Below are positions 46,463 through 62,173 of a DNA stretch of 64,000 nt, piece by piece. Within the stretch, counting starts at the first letter, position 1. Every line of letters starts with the position of its first letter. Position numbers and translations under genes: made by a program. The DNA lies in NCBI RefSeq assembly GCF_001625565.1, contig NZ_AUXS01000027.1, forward strand, positions 1 through 64,000, in the 5' to 3' direction. The DNA comes from Pseudoalteromonas luteoviolacea NCIMB 1944. Its GTDB lineage: Bacteria; Pseudomonadota; Gammaproteobacteria; Enterobacterales; Alteromonadaceae. The notes beneath the pieces were generated by a model that worked only from the letters and a program-made list of their open reading frames with translations, did not search any database and was not told the DNA's origin.

Positions 46463-48385
46463 TTACTGTGATTTTCTAACTCTCAAATACCATTCAGAAA
46501 GTAGTCGAACCTGTTTCTGGGTATATCCTTTTTCCATCATCCGATTGACAAAGTCTTCATGTTTTTTCTGGTCTTCAGCAGACGTCTTGGCATTGAAAGA
46601 AATAACGGGCAGTAAATCTTCAGTGTTAGAGAACATTTTTTTCTCTATTACTGTTCTTAGTTTTTCATAGCTAGTCCATACTGGGTTTTCACCGTTGTGA
46701 TGGGCTCTAGCACGTAGAACAAAGTTGACGATTTCATTTCTGAAATCTTTTGGATTTGAGATGCCCGCAGGCTTTTCAATCTTCTCAAGTTCAGCGTTTA
46801 AAGCCGCTCTATCAAAAAGCTGCCCAGTATCTGGGTCCCGATATTCCTGGTCTTGGATCCAAAAGTCAGCATAGGTGACATATCTATCAAATATGTTTTG
46901 TCCGTATTCTGAGTAGGACTCAAGATAAGCTGTTTGTAACTCCTTACCAATAAATTCGACATATTGAGGAATTAAGTAACCTTTTAAGTGACTTAAATAT
47001 CGCTCTTGCACTTCAGCACTAAATTGTTCACGCTCGATTTGTTGTTCTAAGACGTAGAACAGGTGTACTGGATTGGCTGCAACTTCTGCGTGGTCAAAGT
47101 TAAAAACGCGCGACAATATTTTAAATGCGAATCGAGTGGATAAACCATTCATTCCTTCATCTACACCCGCATAGTCTCGATATTCTTGATAAGACTTTGC
47201 TTTTGGATCTGTGTCTTTCAAGCTCTCGCCATCATAAACACGCATTTTAGAATAAATACTTGAGTTTTCTGGCTCTTTGATTCGAGAAAGCGAAGAGAAT
47301 TTTGCTAATGTTTCGAGTGTTCCTGGCGCGCACTGTGCATCTTTGAGCTCACTATTTTCGAGCAGTTTTTTGTATATTTTAACTTCTTCCGATACCCGCA
47401 AGCAGTATGGCACCTTGACGATAAAGACGCGGTCTAAGAAGGCTTCGTTATTTTTATTGTTTTTGAATGTTTGCCATTCGGACTCATTTGAGTGGGCAAG
47501 GATAATACCGCTAAATGGCAGCGCTGAAATACCTTCTGTGCCGTTATAATTGCCTTCTTGTGTTGCGGTAAGTAGAGGATGCAGCACCTTGATAGGTGCT
47601 TTGAACATTTCTACGAATTCCATGAGTCCCTGATTTGCTAGGCACAATGCCCCTGAGTATGCATAAGCGTCGGGATCGTTTTGTGCAAAGTGTTCAAGCT
47701 TTCTAATATCAACTTTACCTACCAACGCCGAAATGTCCTGATTATTCTCATCACCGGGCTCTGTTTTTGCGATGGCGACTTGATCCAAAATAGAAGGGTA
47801 GCGTTTTACAACTTTAAACTTACTTATATCTCCGTTGAATTCATGGAGACGTTTAGTTGCCCAAGGCGACATCACTGTTTTTAGATAGCGTTTAGAGATC
47901 CCATATTCTTTCTCTAGTAACTCACCATCTTCTTGCGGGTTAAATAGACTAAGCGGGTGGTCATTGACCGGAGAGCCTTTAATTGCGTATACAGGCACTT
48001 GTTGCATTAGGTACTTCAATTTTTCAGCGATTGAAGACTTACCACCACCAACCGGTCCTAATAAATAGAGTACTTGTTTACACTCTTCTAATCCTTGGGC
48101 TGCATGTTTGAGGTATGAGACGATTTGCTCAATGGCATCTTCCATACCATAAAATTCGTTGAAAGCAGGGTAACGTGCTATGACCCGATTTGAAAACAGT
48201 CGACTTAACCTCGCGTCCGTCGAGGTGTCTATCATTTCAGGCTCACCGATGGCCATGAGCAACCGTTCAGGCGCACTGGCGTAAGCTGCCTTATCCTCTT
48301 TACAGATTTCAAGAAATTCAGCAATTGTGAATTCTTCTTCTTTTGCTGCTTCGTATCGGGATTGGTAATGCTCAAATATTGTCAT
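46463..48385 (-). CDS. yeaG: PrkA-family serine protein kinase YeaG
   Basis: 640 residues from ATG 48385 (GGAG 9 bases earlier). An AAA+-like PrkA N-terminal domain with Walker [19 protein letters not shown] is followed by a C-terminal kinase domain with PrkA motifs such as [14 protein letters not shown] and [19 protein letters not shown]. coli YeaG is 644. The kinase acts under nitrogen starvation and stationary phase. First gene of its operon; the 193-base region upstream to the sodB terminator probably holds its promoter. Confidence 0.95.
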   Translation of the reverse strand: MTIFEHYQSRYEAAKEEEFTIAEFLEICKEDKAAYASAPERLLMAIGEPEMIDTSTDARLSRLFSNRVIARYPAFNEFYGMEDAIEQIVSYLKHAAQGLEECKQVLYLLGPVGGGKSSIAEKLKYLMQQVPVYAIKGSPVNDHPLSLFNPQEDGELLEKEYGISKRYLKTVMSPWATKRLHEFNGDISKFKVVKRYPSILDQVAIAKTEPGDENNQDISALVGKVDIRKLEHFAQNDPDAYAYSGALCLANQGLMEFVEMFKAPIKVLHPLLTATQEGNYNGTEGISALPFSGIILAHSNESEWQTFKNNKNNEAFLDRVFIVKVPYCLRVSEEVKIYKKLLENSELKDAQCAPGTLETLAKFSSLSRIKEPENSSIYSKMRVYDGESLKDTDPKAKSYQEYRDYAGVDEGMNGLSTRFAFKILSRVFNFDHAEVAANPVHLFYVLEQQIEREQFSAEVQERYLSHLKGYLIPQYVEFIGKELQTAYLESYSEYGQNIFDRYVTYADFWIQDQEYRDPDTGQLFDRAALNAELEKIEKPAGISNPKDFRNEIVNFVLRARAHHNGENPVWTSYEKLRTVIEKKMFSNTEDLLPVISFNAKTSAEDQKKHEDFVNRMMEKGYTQKQVRLLSEWYLRVRKSQ

Positions 48386-48518
48386 ATCAAACTCCAATAA
48401 CCAGTTAAATTAAATGCGTGGGCTAAAATGCAAGGCGTACTTAAAGCTTAGTCTTGTTATTGGATATTTGCTTAAAAAATATAAGAATTTAATGTGATCG
48501 CGGTATGCAGAGACATAA

Positions 48519-48546
48519 AAAAAAGGCACCTGTGTGCCTTTTTTAT
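48519..48546 (-). terminator. sodB terminator
   Basis: AAAAGGCAC (48521-48529) pairs with GTGCCTTTT (48534-48542) over CTGT. For the minus strand it is followed by a T-run after the stem. Confidence 0.85.
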
Positions 48547-48577
48547 TGCTTAAATTGGTACAGTTATACCTTTGTAA

Positions 48578-49159
48578 TTAAGCTAGATTTTGGTTCGCAA
48601 AATCCCAGTTTACAAGTGACCAGAAACCTTTCAGGTACTCAGGGCGAACATTGCGATAATCGATATAGTAAGCGTGTTCCCACAGGTCAACTGTTAAAAT
48701 TGGAGTAACGCCTTCTTGTGTAAGCGGTGTTTCAGCATTTGAAGTGTTAACGATATCTAAAGACCCATCAGCTAGTTGAACTAACCAAGTCCAGCTTGAG
48801 CCAAAGTTGTTTACTGCTTTGTCATTAAATGCTTCTTGGAATGCGGCAAATGAACCCCATTTCGCGTTAATTAGTTCTGCTACTTTACCCTGCGCTTCAC
48901 CACCACCATTTGGCGCTAGGCTGTGCCAGTAGAAAGTGTGGTTCCAGATCTGAGCTGCATTGTTAAAGATACCGCCTTCAGAGCTAACAACAACTTCTTC
49001 TAAAGTTTTGTTTGCAAAGTCAGTACCTTCTACTAGACCATTTAGTTTAACCACGTAAGTGTTGTGGTGTTTGCCGTGGTGGAACTCTAAAGTTTCTTTA
49101 GAAATATGTGGCTCTAATGCATCGATAGCATAAGGAAGTGACGGTAGTTCGAAAGCCAT
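48578..49159 (-). CDS. sodB: iron superoxide dismutase
   Basis: 193 residues from ATG 49159. An upstream in-frame ATG at 49171 would contain the GGAG ribosome site and is rejected. Metal ligands: His27 ([11 protein letters not shown]), His in [11 protein letters not shown], Asp and His in [11 protein letters not shown]. The [20 protein letters not shown] pattern is the iron-type signature. It dismutates superoxide in the cytosol. Monocistronic with its own terminator. Confidence 0.96.
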   Translation of the reverse strand: MAFELPSLPYAIDALEPHISKETLEFHHGKHHNTYVVKLNGLVEGTDFANKTLEEVVVSSEGGIFNNAAQIWNHTFYWHSLAPNGGGEAQGKVAELINAKWGSFAAFQEAFNDKAVNNFGSSWTWLVQLADGSLDIVNTSNAETPLTQEGVTPILTVDLWEHAYYIDYRNVRPEYLKGFWSLVNWDFANQNLA

Positions 49160-49394
49160 TTTAATCTCCATTTTTTGGTTGAGTACTCTAAATATCTAAA
49201 AAGATGCCACTTGCTTGGCACATTTCAGTACGATTTAGTGTTATATAGTGATACTATAATTCCTGAGTATTTTACTCAAGTTTTGGCAAACAGCAATGCC
49301 CGTGACCAAGACTTGTAGTGTGAATTTATCGTATGCGTTAATTTTGAGCGAAAAGTACGCGTACGAACAGATAATATCGTCATTTGAGGTATAT

Positions 49395-49733
49395 ATGGAA
49401 ACCATTGATAAGATCAAACAGCAAATTGCAGAAAACCCAATTCTTCTATATATGAAGGGATCTCCAAAATTACCTAACTGTGGATTTTCTTCTCAAGCTT
49501 CACAAGCATTGATGGCGTGCGGAGAGCAGTTTGCATACGTGGATATTCTTTTAAACCCAGATATTCGTGCTGAGTTGCCTCATTATGCAAACTGGCCAAC
49601 ATTCCCACAGCTATGGGTTGAAGGTGAATTAATCGGTGGTTGTGACATCATTATCGAAATGTTCCAAAAAGGCGAACTCCAGCCTTTGATCACTGAGACT
49701 GCGGCTAAATACAAAGAAGAAGCGGCAGAGTAA
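49395..49733 (+). CDS. grxD: monothiol glutaredoxin GrxD
   Basis: 112 residues from ATG 49395, matching E. coli Grx4 (115). Active site CGFS (PKLPNCGFSSQASQAL), glutathione-binding TFPQLWVEGELIGGCDI. It binds [2Fe-2S] and delivers clusters with BolA proteins. An upstream frame start at 49296 would add a 33-residue extension not seen in the family. It reads divergently from sodB and has a terminator at 49758-49786. Confidence 0.94.
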   Translation: METIDKIKQQIAENPILLYMKGSPKLPNCGFSSQASQALMACGEQFAYVDILLNPDIRAELPHYANWPTFPQLWVEGELIGGCDIIIEMFQKGELQPLITETAAKYKEEAAE

Positions 49734-49757
49734 TCAGTCAGATCACCAAGATACAGT

Positions 49758-49786
49758 AAAAGCCCGAATGTATTTCGGGCTTTTTT
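49758..49786 (+). terminator. grxD terminator
   Basis: AGCCCGAA (49761-49768) pairs with TTCGGGCT (49774-49781) followed by T6. Confidence 0.85.
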
Positions 49787-49948
49787 ATGCCTACCAAACT
49801 AACTTATCTCATTGAGACACACTCAGTAAGCTTTTTAAAGCACATCACAGCCAACGTTTCCTCTACTAGCGTAGTCTTGCTTTGAATTAATATACCTCAA
49901 ATAAATGCTCAGCATTAAATTTGTGAATATTTATTCATTCATGCGTAG

Positions 49949-49966
49949 GTTTACGTTTACGTAAAC
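49949..49966. promoter_or_regulatory. 18-bp palindrome upstream of gltB
   Basis: GTTTACGT-TT-ACGTAAAC, identical to 17823-17840. It lies 256 bases before gltB, at a similar distance as at leucine dehydrogenase. Regulator unknown from sequence; LiuR is a candidate. Confidence 0.65.
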
Positions 49967-50222
49967 TGATCTTTAGTTTTCTTTTTTCTTCTATTTATTA
50001 ACATTTGATACCGGTGTCAAGTGTTTTTTAGGGACGAAATTTGCTAGTTTGATGCGTTGTATTAAATTTTGGTTACGAAATGGGGTCGTTGAAAAATATT
50101 CAATGTAGTGAATATTTATTCTTTTCTTTGTTGACTCGCTTTCATTTCAGCGCTAATTTTGAATATCTGCCAGCAAATCGTCGAAGTCATTCAGCTGGCA
50201 GGTGTAGCAAGGGGAGGGGTCT

Positions 50223-56106
<5,884 letters not shown>

Positions 56107-56138
56107 GCTACGCTTTGAACTAATCTAATGCTTTGATA

Positions 56139-56170
56139 AGCCCCAGCGCATAAACGCTGGGGCTTTTTTG
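56139..56170 (+). terminator. gltBD terminator
   Basis: AGCCCCAGCG (56139-56148) and CGCTGGGGCT (56155-56164) pair over CATAAA, followed by T6. Confidence 0.9.
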
Positions 56171-56322
56171 TTTTATTAGGAATTTATCTAGTACGGCTTA
56201 TCTATTCACATTCTATTTTTCAGAATATGTTGTCCAGCATTAACCGAGATACACTTATGGGGGTTAGTATTAAAATAATCTCTTATAGCTTGGTTATATT
56301 TCGGGAAATGATTGAGGTATTT

Positions 56323-56913
56323 ATGACACTAAAAAATACAGACACGGATTATGGTACCATCGCCAAGTGGATCCACTGGATAACAGCGATATTATTTTTG
56401 GCAGCCTATATGAGCGTGTATTATCGTCATTGGTTTACTGAGGCAAAAACCTCCGAGAACTGGACGGCATTGCAGCTGCATTTATCATTTGGTGTATCCA
56501 TTATGGTTGTTGTTTTGTTGAGGCTCCTGTGGCGAGCAATGAATAAACCGCCAGCGCCGGAACCCGGCACCAAAGTGGAACATTTGGCAGCGCATGCGGG
56601 TCACTACGCTTTGTATGCCATCATGATTATCGCACCTGTGACTGGGTATATTGGGACAGGTGCAAATACGGAGTTTTTCTTTTTATTAGAGATCCCGAAA
56701 TTCGAGGACACGGCTCTGTTTCAATACTTTGTTCTAGATGGTCTAGGGCTTACCTTTAAGGAATTTGAGAAGCCCATTGATTTTATTCACAAAGACATAC
56801 TCGGAGCATGGTTGATTTGGTTATTAATAGCAGGTCATGTCGTCGCTGCACTTTTTCATCACTATGTGAAAAAAGACCGGACACTGAAAAAAATGACATC
56901 CAGTGCACCATAA
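56323..56913 (+). CDS. cytochrome b561-type membrane protein
   Basis: 196 residues from ATG 56323, with GAGG about 11 bases upstream. Four membrane helices: IHWITAILFLAAYMSVYY, HLSFGVSIMVVVLLRLLW, HAGHYALYAIMIIAPVTGYI and LGAWLIWLLIAGHVVAALFH. His residues at helix ends fit two b-haems of the di-haem cytochrome b561/Ni-hydrogenase-type family. It is a likely quinone-dependent electron carrier; the partner is unknown. An upstream frame start at 56227 would add an atypical N-terminus. Convergent with recN. Confidence 0.88.
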   Translation: MTLKNTDTDYGTIAKWIHWITAILFLAAYMSVYYRHWFTEAKTSENWTALQLHLSFGVSIMVVVLLRLLWRAMNKPPAPEPGTKVEHLAAHAGHYALYAIMIIAPVTGYIGTGANTEFFFLLEIPKFEDTALFQYFVLDGLGLTFKEFEKPIDFIHKDILGAWLIWLLIAGHVVAALFHHYVKKDRTLKKMTSSAP

Positions 56914-56920
56914 ATAAAAA

Positions 56921-56955
56921 ATGTAAGTGATATCGACAAGAGATATCACTTACAT
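56921..56955. terminator. hairpin between the cytochrome gene and recN
   Basis: A perfect 14-bp stem (56921-56934 with 56942-56955) over a 7-base loop. The T-run on the minus strand fits termination of recN; the + strand lacks a T-tract. Confidence 0.65.
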
Positions 56956-56965
56956 GCACGCTGTT

Positions 56966-58642
56966 TTAGCAGCTTTGCACACTCAGCAGCTCCTTTGCAC
57001 TGGCTCTGGTGGTGTCACTGACACTGTCCCCGCCAAGCAATCGGGCTATCTCATCTACGCGTTGATGCATATCTAATGGCACCATAGAGGTGTATGTTTG
57101 CGCATTGTTCACCGCTTTTTGGACAAAAAACTGTTGGTGACCACTACAGGCAACTTGAGGCAAGTGTGTTACACAAATGACTTGTGTGGAGTTACCGAGT
57201 AACCTTAATTGTTTACCAACTTGAGAGGCGGTAGGTCCTGAAATCCCGACATCTACTTCATCAAATATTAAAGTCGGTGTGGTGACCTTATTAGCAATAA
57301 TTACCTGAATTGCGAGGCTGATCCGTGATAGCTCACCGCCAGAAGCCACCTTTGCAAGGGCCTGCATTGGTTGTCCAGGGTTAGTTGACACTAAAAACTC
57401 GATGTTATCCATGCCTAGCTCATTGGGGCGTCTGTCGGCATCTTTACTTAATTCAATGGCAAACCGGCCATTTTCCATTGAAAGCTCGTGCATGCTTTGG
57501 GTGATCAGTGTGTTTAATTTGCCAGCTGCATTTGCTCTGCTGTCACTCAACTGGCTTGCAGAGATATGGTACGCATGCAGGGCTTCAGCAATTTCATGTT
57601 CTAAGTCGTCAATACGCGCGTTATCTGAACAAATGTTGTCTAATTCTTGCTTTAAGGCTAAATGATGTGAAGCGAGCTGGTCTGGCTGAATTTGATGCTT
57701 TCGAGACAGTGCCATTGCCTGTGTGATCCGCTCTTCGATCTCTTGCAGCCTTATTGGATCTTGCTCAACGCTTTCTCCATAGCTGCGGATCTCTCGACAT
57801 GCTTCTTCCAGTTGTACAGCTGCTTCACTGAGCATCTGGCTAATGCCTTCAAGTGATTTATCTAACGTACTTAATTCACTGAAAGTTTGTACACTATGCT
57901 GCAATTGACCGAGCACTGTTTGGTCGTCTTGTTCGTATAAACTCATTAGCTCTCTTTGCGAGCTTTCTACTAGAGTTTGTGCGTGGCTTAAACGGTTGTG
58001 CTCTGCTTCAATTTGTTCAAATTCGCCTTCTTGCAAAGCAAACTCATCAAGTTCCTCAACCTGATACTCTAATAGCTGTTTTTTAGCTGCTTGGGCTTGT
58101 TGTTGTTTGAGTAAATTGGCATGCTCTCTTTGTAACTTATAGTAGTGGTTAAATTGCGCTTTAACCGCGCCAAGAAGATTCTGATGCCCAGCGTACGCGT
58201 CTAATAAACCAAGTTGATGTTCCGGTTTGAGAAGTAATTGGTGGGCGTGTTGGCCATGAATAGCAATGAGCATTTGCCCTAGCTCTTTGAGCTGAGCTGC
58301 GGTCACGGATGTGCCATTAATAAAACTTTTACTGCGGCCGTTACGGGTGACTACACGCCGTAAAATGCAATTTTGCTCCTCATCATCAAGCAAGAGCTCT
58401 GAGAGGAATTTTTGTGCTTGTGGTAAATTGCGAATATCAAATTGGGCTGAAATTTCCGCTTTACTGCTCTCTGGGCGGATGGCATTTGCATCTGCGCGTT
58501 CACCAAGACATAGGGATAAGGCATCAATGGCGATTGATTTACCAGCACCGGTTTCACCAGTGATGGCTGTCATGCCAGAACGCCAGTCAATGTTGAGTTC
58601 ACTGACTATGGCAAAATTTTTAATTTGCAAACTGGTAAGCAT
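56966..58642 (-). CDS. recN: DNA repair protein RecN
   Basis: 558 residues (E. coli 553). SMC-like ATPase with Walker A GETGAGKSIAIDALSLCLGE, a coiled-coil middle (about 150-380) and the C-terminal signature VASGGELSRISLAIQV with Walker B TLIFDEVDVGISG. It holds broken chromosome ends together in double-strand break repair. Two LexA boxes overlap or precede the start, as in E. coli. Last gene of the nadK-58704-recN series. Confidence 0.97.
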   Translation of the reverse strand: MLTSLQIKNFAIVSELNIDWRSGMTAITGETGAGKSIAIDALSLCLGERADANAIRPESSKAEISAQFDIRNLPQAQKFLSELLLDDEEQNCILRRVVTRNGRSKSFINGTSVTAAQLKELGQMLIAIHGQHAHQLLLKPEHQLGLLDAYAGHQNLLGAVKAQFNHYYKLQREHANLLKQQQAQAAKKQLLEYQVEELDEFALQEGEFEQIEAEHNRLSHAQTLVESSQRELMSLYEQDDQTVLGQLQHSVQTFSELSTLDKSLEGISQMLSEAAVQLEEACREIRSYGESVEQDPIRLQEIEERITQAMALSRKHQIQPDQLASHHLALKQELDNICSDNARIDDLEHEIAEALHAYHISASQLSDSRANAAGKLNTLITQSMHELSMENGRFAIELSKDADRRPNELGMDNIEFLVSTNPGQPMQALAKVASGGELSRISLAIQVIIANKVTTPTLIFDEVDVGISGPTASQVGKQLRLLGNSTQVICVTHLPQVACSGHQQFFVQKAVNNAQTYTSMVPLDMHQRVDEIARLLGGDSVSDTTRASAKELLSVQSC

Positions 58643-58643
58643 G

Positions 58644-58682
58644 CTGTATATCCAAACAGTATTTTACTGTTAATTTATACAG
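58644..58682 (-). promoter_or_regulatory. two LexA (SOS) boxes upstream of recN
   Basis: CTGT-N8-ACAG at 58644-58659 and again at 58667-58682. The first directly abuts the recN ATG. Both are exact matches to the gammaproteobacterial LexA core. Confidence 0.9.
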
Positions 58683-58703
58683 CATTTTTGCAAAAATCAA
58701 CTT

Positions 58704-59285
58704 TTAATTGATTATATCGGCCGCTTGCCTTGGTTGAGGTGATGCATGTTCGCCATCATTGTTTGGCTCAATTTTTTCTTCACCATCCACTTCAACTTCA
58801 TGCTCAATTTTCTCATGAGTATCAGGAGTTTGAATACGAGAGATTAATGCAGGGAGTATCTCTACATAAAAGTTTTTATTGTACGCTATACCAGCTGATG
58901 GCAGCTCAGCGGCAAATAAAAACAGCTGTTCACTTAACAACTCTACATTGTCGTTACTACGACACTTATTAAGCTCAGAACCTATTTGGCTCAACAAGTG
59001 CTCACTGACCTTCTCTAGACGTGCCAAGTTTTCCTCGTTGTGTGATTGCACAACAAAAAAGTTACTGACGATGGCGTTGAACTTAGGTGCATGTTTTGGC
59101 CTAATCAGTTTACAGTCTACGTACTCTGCTATTTTTCTTTTGTATAACGAAGAGATATCTTTCACACGCTCATTGAAAATTTTTTTCTCAGCGTCACGGG
59201 CTTTTTGTCGATTGTTCTCAATGACCATGTAAACACCAAGGATAGTGATGAGCAACACTATCGATACAAACACTATGTAACTCAT
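58704..59285 (-). CDS. single-TM protein, unknown
   Basis: 193 residues. An N-terminal membrane helix (YIVFVSIVLLITILGVYMVI) followed by a helical soluble region (MVIENNRQKARDAEKKIFNE, then RVKDISSLYKRKIAEY) and an acidic C-terminus rich in Glu/Asp/Pro. Not recognised. It lies between nadK and recN on the same strand (62 bases after nadK, 61 before the recN ATG), so it may be transcribed from the nadK promoter. No enzyme motif seen. Confidence 0.72.
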   Translation of the reverse strand: MSYIVFVSIVLLITILGVYMVIENNRQKARDAEKKIFNERVKDISSLYKRKIAEYVDCKLIRPKHAPKFNAIVSNFFVVQSHNEENLARLEKVSEHLLSQIGSELNKCRSNDNVELLSEQLFLFAAELPSAGIAYNKNFYVEILPALISRIQTPDTHEKIEHEVEVDGEEKIEPNNDGEHASPQPRQAADIIN

Positions 59286-59347
59286 GTTGTATTACTTTTC
59301 CCTAAATTAGAAAATAAATCTGCTCTATTCTGCTTAACTAATTGGCT

Positions 59348-60232
59348 TTAGTAAAGCCTACTGCCCCAATTTAGTTTTTCTCTAAGAACATGGTAGTAGG
59401 AATAGCTCGTTGGATGAATAAGTCTTAGCTTTTGTGCTGCTTTTTTAATCACCACTTCATCACCTGGTAGTAAGGCCAACACCACGTGACTATCACAACT
59501 AACCTGTAAGCTAGCTGTGTTCTCAGCGCTGAGTTTGAGTTTAACTTGTTTGTTAGCATCAACGACTAAAGGACGACTTGAGAGTGTATGGGGAAACATG
59601 GGAACCAGTGCCACGGCATTTAACTCTGGTGTTAAAATAGGGCCTCCACCAGACAATGAATAGGCTGTTGAGCCTGTGGGCGTTGTGACAATCAAACCAT
59701 CAGAGCGCTGAGAAAATACAAACTGATCGTCAATGAAAGCCTCAAACTCTATCATATGTGCGACTTTGTCGGCATGTAAAACTGCTTCATTGACAGCTAA
59801 ATTAGCACTTTTGAGTTGCGCATGGCGGTAGACTTCGACTTCTAGGAGGAAGCGGTGCTCTTCAACAAATTTGCCACTGAGTACTTGTTCTAGTGCAGGT
59901 TCAAAGTCATGAGGATTTAAATCGGTTAAAAACCCAAGGTTACCCCGGTTCACGCCGATAACGGCGACATCAAACCGCGCAAGTACGCGGGCAGCGCCAA
60001 GCATATTACCGTCACCGCCAACAACGACGGCCAGATCACACTTTTCACCTAGCTCTACAAGGTCTAGTAACTGGCAATCTTGTAATACATTAAGTTGTTT
60101 GCCTGCGCGGCGCTCTACAAAAACTTCATAACCTAGCGCTTGCAAAAAAGTGTAAAGGCGATGTAAGGTCTGAGCCGCGCCGTCATGATTCGGTTTGCCA
60201 ATAAGGCCGATGGTGGTAAATGGAGTGCTCAT
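59348..60232 (-). CDS. nadK: NAD kinase
   Basis: 294 residues from ATG 60232; an in-frame start at 60268 adds 12 residues. Phosphorylates NAD to NADP. Seen: [20 protein letters not shown] (GGDG), [13 protein letters not shown] and the [20 protein letters not shown] pocket. Length matches E. coli (292). The start region shares a short divergent gap with the hrcA-like gene. Confidence 0.96.
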   Translation of the reverse strand: MSTPFTTIGLIGKPNHDGAAQTLHRLYTFLQALGYEVFVERRAGKQLNVLQDCQLLDLVELGEKCDLAVVVGGDGNMLGAARVLARFDVAVIGVNRGNLGFLTDLNPHDFEPALEQVLSGKFVEEHRFLLEVEVYRHAQLKSANLAVNEAVLHADKVAHMIEFEAFIDDQFVFSQRSDGLIVTTPTGSTAYSLSGGGPILTPELNAVALVPMFPHTLSSRPLVVDANKQVKLKLSAENTASLQVSCDSHVVLALLPGDEVVIKKAAQKLRLIHPTSYSYYHVLREKLNWGSRLY

Positions 60233-60289
60233 TTTTAACGCAAATCCTTGGTGTGTAATCTCACCCAAGATTATCTTAAAATTGAAGTG

Positions 60290-60316
60290 CTTGAAACTTT
60301 GAAATTCACCCCAACA
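60290..60316 (+). promoter_or_regulatory. sigma-32-like promoter of the hrcA-like gene
   Basis: CTTGAAA (60290-60296), 12-base spacer, CCCCAACA (60309-60316). The expected transcription start is only a few bases before the ATG at 60326, giving a nearly leaderless message; no Shine-Dalgarno sequence is seen. Confidence 0.5.
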
Positions 60317-60325
60317 TAAATAATT

Positions 60326-61270
60326 ATGAAATTAAGTGCTCGTGATAAACAAGTTTTCTCGGCTGTGATGACACTTTACTGTAACGGTGAAGGACTTCCG
60401 GTCGCGTCCAGTAAAATTGCTAAGATGAAAGGAATGGCCATTTGTTCCGCGACTGTACGCAATGCGATGGCTCGATTAGAAAATCAGGGGTTGTTATTTT
60501 CACCCCATACTTCAGCTGGGCGAGTGCCTTCAGATATTGGCATCAAATACTGGTTACAAGAGTATTTTGAATTAGATACGATTGCGACTTACTGGCAACC
60601 AGAACAAGAGCAATTGGTTACTTTGGCACATTCACTAAGCCAGCATTATCAAGTGTGTTGTGTCGTTGGATTACCTCAAGTGAGCAGTCAAAAAGTGTTT
60701 CGTGTCGAGGTCTTGGACTTTGACCGCAAACATTGGCTTGTTTTACTTATCGATAAAGCTGGGCAATCACAAAATATTTGTATCAATAAGCCCGCAGATA
60801 ACTCTGATGAAATTCGATATCAATTTGCGCTGTGGATGAATACGGTATTTAGTCAGCAAACACTCAAAGAAGGGTTGCATCGTATGCGCGCGATGGCCAA
60901 CAGTGCTATGCCTAATTGCCGAGAGTTGTTATCTCAGTGGACACGTGAGCTGAGCCTTCAATTGGGGACTGACAACAGTATCGTAGTAGGTGAGCGTCAT
61001 ATATACAACCGCTTGGAGCAAGGCAATGATGTCAGCTTAGGCGTGCCATTTTTGCACCAAGTCGAAGATAAGCTCGCTTTTCGTGATGGCCTTTCGGTGT
61101 TGCTTGGAAGCGACATTGATGCCGACAGTTTATCGCGGTACGTAATTTTAAGTGTTCCTTATTTTATGGACCAAGAATATCAAAGTCGTTTTTGTGTGGT
61201 GTGTCCTTCAGAGGCGCCAATTGAGTCAATAATTGACGAATTTAGCCGTATCGAGCAAAAAGACTCTTGA
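60326..61270 (+). CDS. hrcA: HrcA-like heat-shock repressor
   Basis: 314 residues, shorter than typical HrcA (340-350). The N-terminal winged helix carries HrcA hallmarks: [20 protein letters not shown] and [20 protein letters not shown] with SDIGIKYWL. The C-terminal part retains [29 protein letters not shown] and VILSVPYF, corresponding to the GAF-like domain. HrcA represses groE/dnaK/grpE through CIRCE operators in many bacteria. No CIRCE element is visible here. It lies upstream of grpE, the classic neighbour. Its stop overlaps the grpE promoter. Confidence 0.8.
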   Translation: MKLSARDKQVFSAVMTLYCNGEGLPVASSKIAKMKGMAICSATVRNAMARLENQGLLFSPHTSAGRVPSDIGIKYWLQEYFELDTIATYWQPEQEQLVTLAHSLSQHYQVCCVVGLPQVSSQKVFRVEVLDFDRKHWLVLLIDKAGQSQNICINKPADNSDEIRYQFALWMNTVFSQQTLKEGLHRMRAMANSAMPNCRELLSQWTRELSLQLGTDNSIVVGERHIYNRLEQGNDVSLGVPFLHQVEDKLAFRDGLSVLLGSDIDADSLSRYVILSVPYFMDQEYQSRFCVVCPSEAPIESIIDEFSRIEQKDS

Positions 61271-61294
61271 AACTAAAAAATCAATCCCCATAAT
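61266..61294 (+). promoter_or_regulatory. sigma-32 (RpoH) promoter of grpE
   Basis: CTTGAAA (61266-61272), 13-base spacer, CCCCATAAT (61286-61294). One of the best matches possible to the RpoH consensus. The -35 overlaps the last codon and stop of the hrcA-like gene. Confidence 0.85.
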
Positions 61295-61328
61295 TACGGC
61301 AGTTGTAAAGAATCGGAGATTAACTTTC

Positions 61329-61937
61329 ATGTCTGAGCAGACAAAAGCACCAGAGCAGGAACAAGAAACTGCACAAGAAGAAGTAGTAGAACAAGCTGCT
61401 GAAGCGCAAGCACAGGAAGAAGCGCCACAGTCTGAACAAGGCGAAGTGAGCCCTGAAGAAGAAATTGCTGGTTTATACGCTGAGCTTGAAGCTGCAAAGC
61501 AAACGATTGAAGGCCAAAAAGACGGTGTAGTACGCGCTGCGGCGGAAGTTGAAAATATGCGTCGCCGTGCAGCACAAGATGTTGAAAAAGCGCACAAGTT
61601 TGCACTTGAGAAATTCTCAAATGAGTTACTGCCAGTGATTGACAATCTTGAGCGTGCAATCGAATTTGCTGATAAAGAGAATGAAGCGACAAAATCAATT
61701 CTAGAAGGGATTGAGATGACATTAAAGAGCTTTTCAGAAGCGCTGGGCAAGTTTGGTGTTGAAGCGGTTAACCCTCAAGGCGAAACGTTCTCTCCAGAGT
61801 TCCATCAAGCAATGTCAATGCAGCCAAGCAATGATGTAGCACCTAATACTGTGCTGGCTGTTATGCAAAAAGGCTATACCTTAAACGGTCGTTTATTGCG
61901 TCCAGCAATGGTAATGGTATCTAAAGCTGCTGAGTAA
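61329..61937 (+). CDS. grpE: nucleotide exchange factor GrpE
   Basis: 202 residues from ATG 61329 (CGGAG 11 bases before). Acidic Glu/Gln-rich N-terminus, a long helix and the conserved [31 protein letters not shown] and MVSKAA segments. It promotes ADP release from DnaK. Typical length (197). dnaK is not in this window, so grpE is separate from it here. Confidence 0.96.
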   Translation: MSEQTKAPEQEQETAQEEVVEQAAEAQAQEEAPQSEQGEVSPEEEIAGLYAELEAAKQTIEGQKDGVVRAAAEVENMRRRAAQDVEKAHKFALEKFSNELLPVIDNLERAIEFADKENEATKSILEGIEMTLKSFSEALGKFGVEAVNPQGETFSPEFHQAMSMQPSNDVAPNTVLAVMQKGYTLNGRLLRPAMVMVSKAAE

Positions 61938-61987
61938 CGTACTGAATTACTTTAATAGTACGTTATTAGTCGTTAACAATACTAGTT

Positions 61988-62021
61988 AAAAGGGCTGCCA
62001 ATTAGTTGGTGGCCCTTTTTT
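61988..62021 (+). terminator. grpE terminator
   Basis: AAAGGGCTGCCAA pairs with TTGGTGGCCCTTT (13 bp with two G-U pairs) over TTAG, followed by a T-run. Confidence 0.85.
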
Positions 62022-62063
62022 ATTGTTACTAGATCACAAATGCGATAAAGGAAGTTTCGTAAA

Positions 62064-62173
62064 ATGAAAAAGTAACTTGTATAGCAGGCACACTTTTGGC
62101 ACTGGTCGGTAATTTGTTACAAGAAGCGAACTCCCATAAGCAAGGAGCAAAACATTGGGCTTGTATCAAATAA
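62064..62173 (+). pseudogene. possible frameshifted small secreted ORF
   Basis: ATG 62064 after AAAGGAAG reads only MKK then stops. One extra A in the A5 run would open a 36-residue frame, MKKVTCIAGTLLALVGNLLQ then EANSHKQGAKHWACIK, with a signal-peptide-like start. It may be an indel-damaged gene, a sequencing slip, or chance. Confidence 0.25.

Larger units (their letters stand above)
49734..50222. other. grxD-gltB intergenic region
   Basis: 489 bases containing the grxD terminator, the 18-bp palindrome at 49949 and an AT-rich stretch likely to hold the gltB promoter. No gene supported. Confidence 0.7.

Noticed and set aside
49296..49394. Longer N-terminus for GrxD
   Set aside because: Monothiol glutaredoxins of this class are about 110-115 residues and start at the METIDKI Met.
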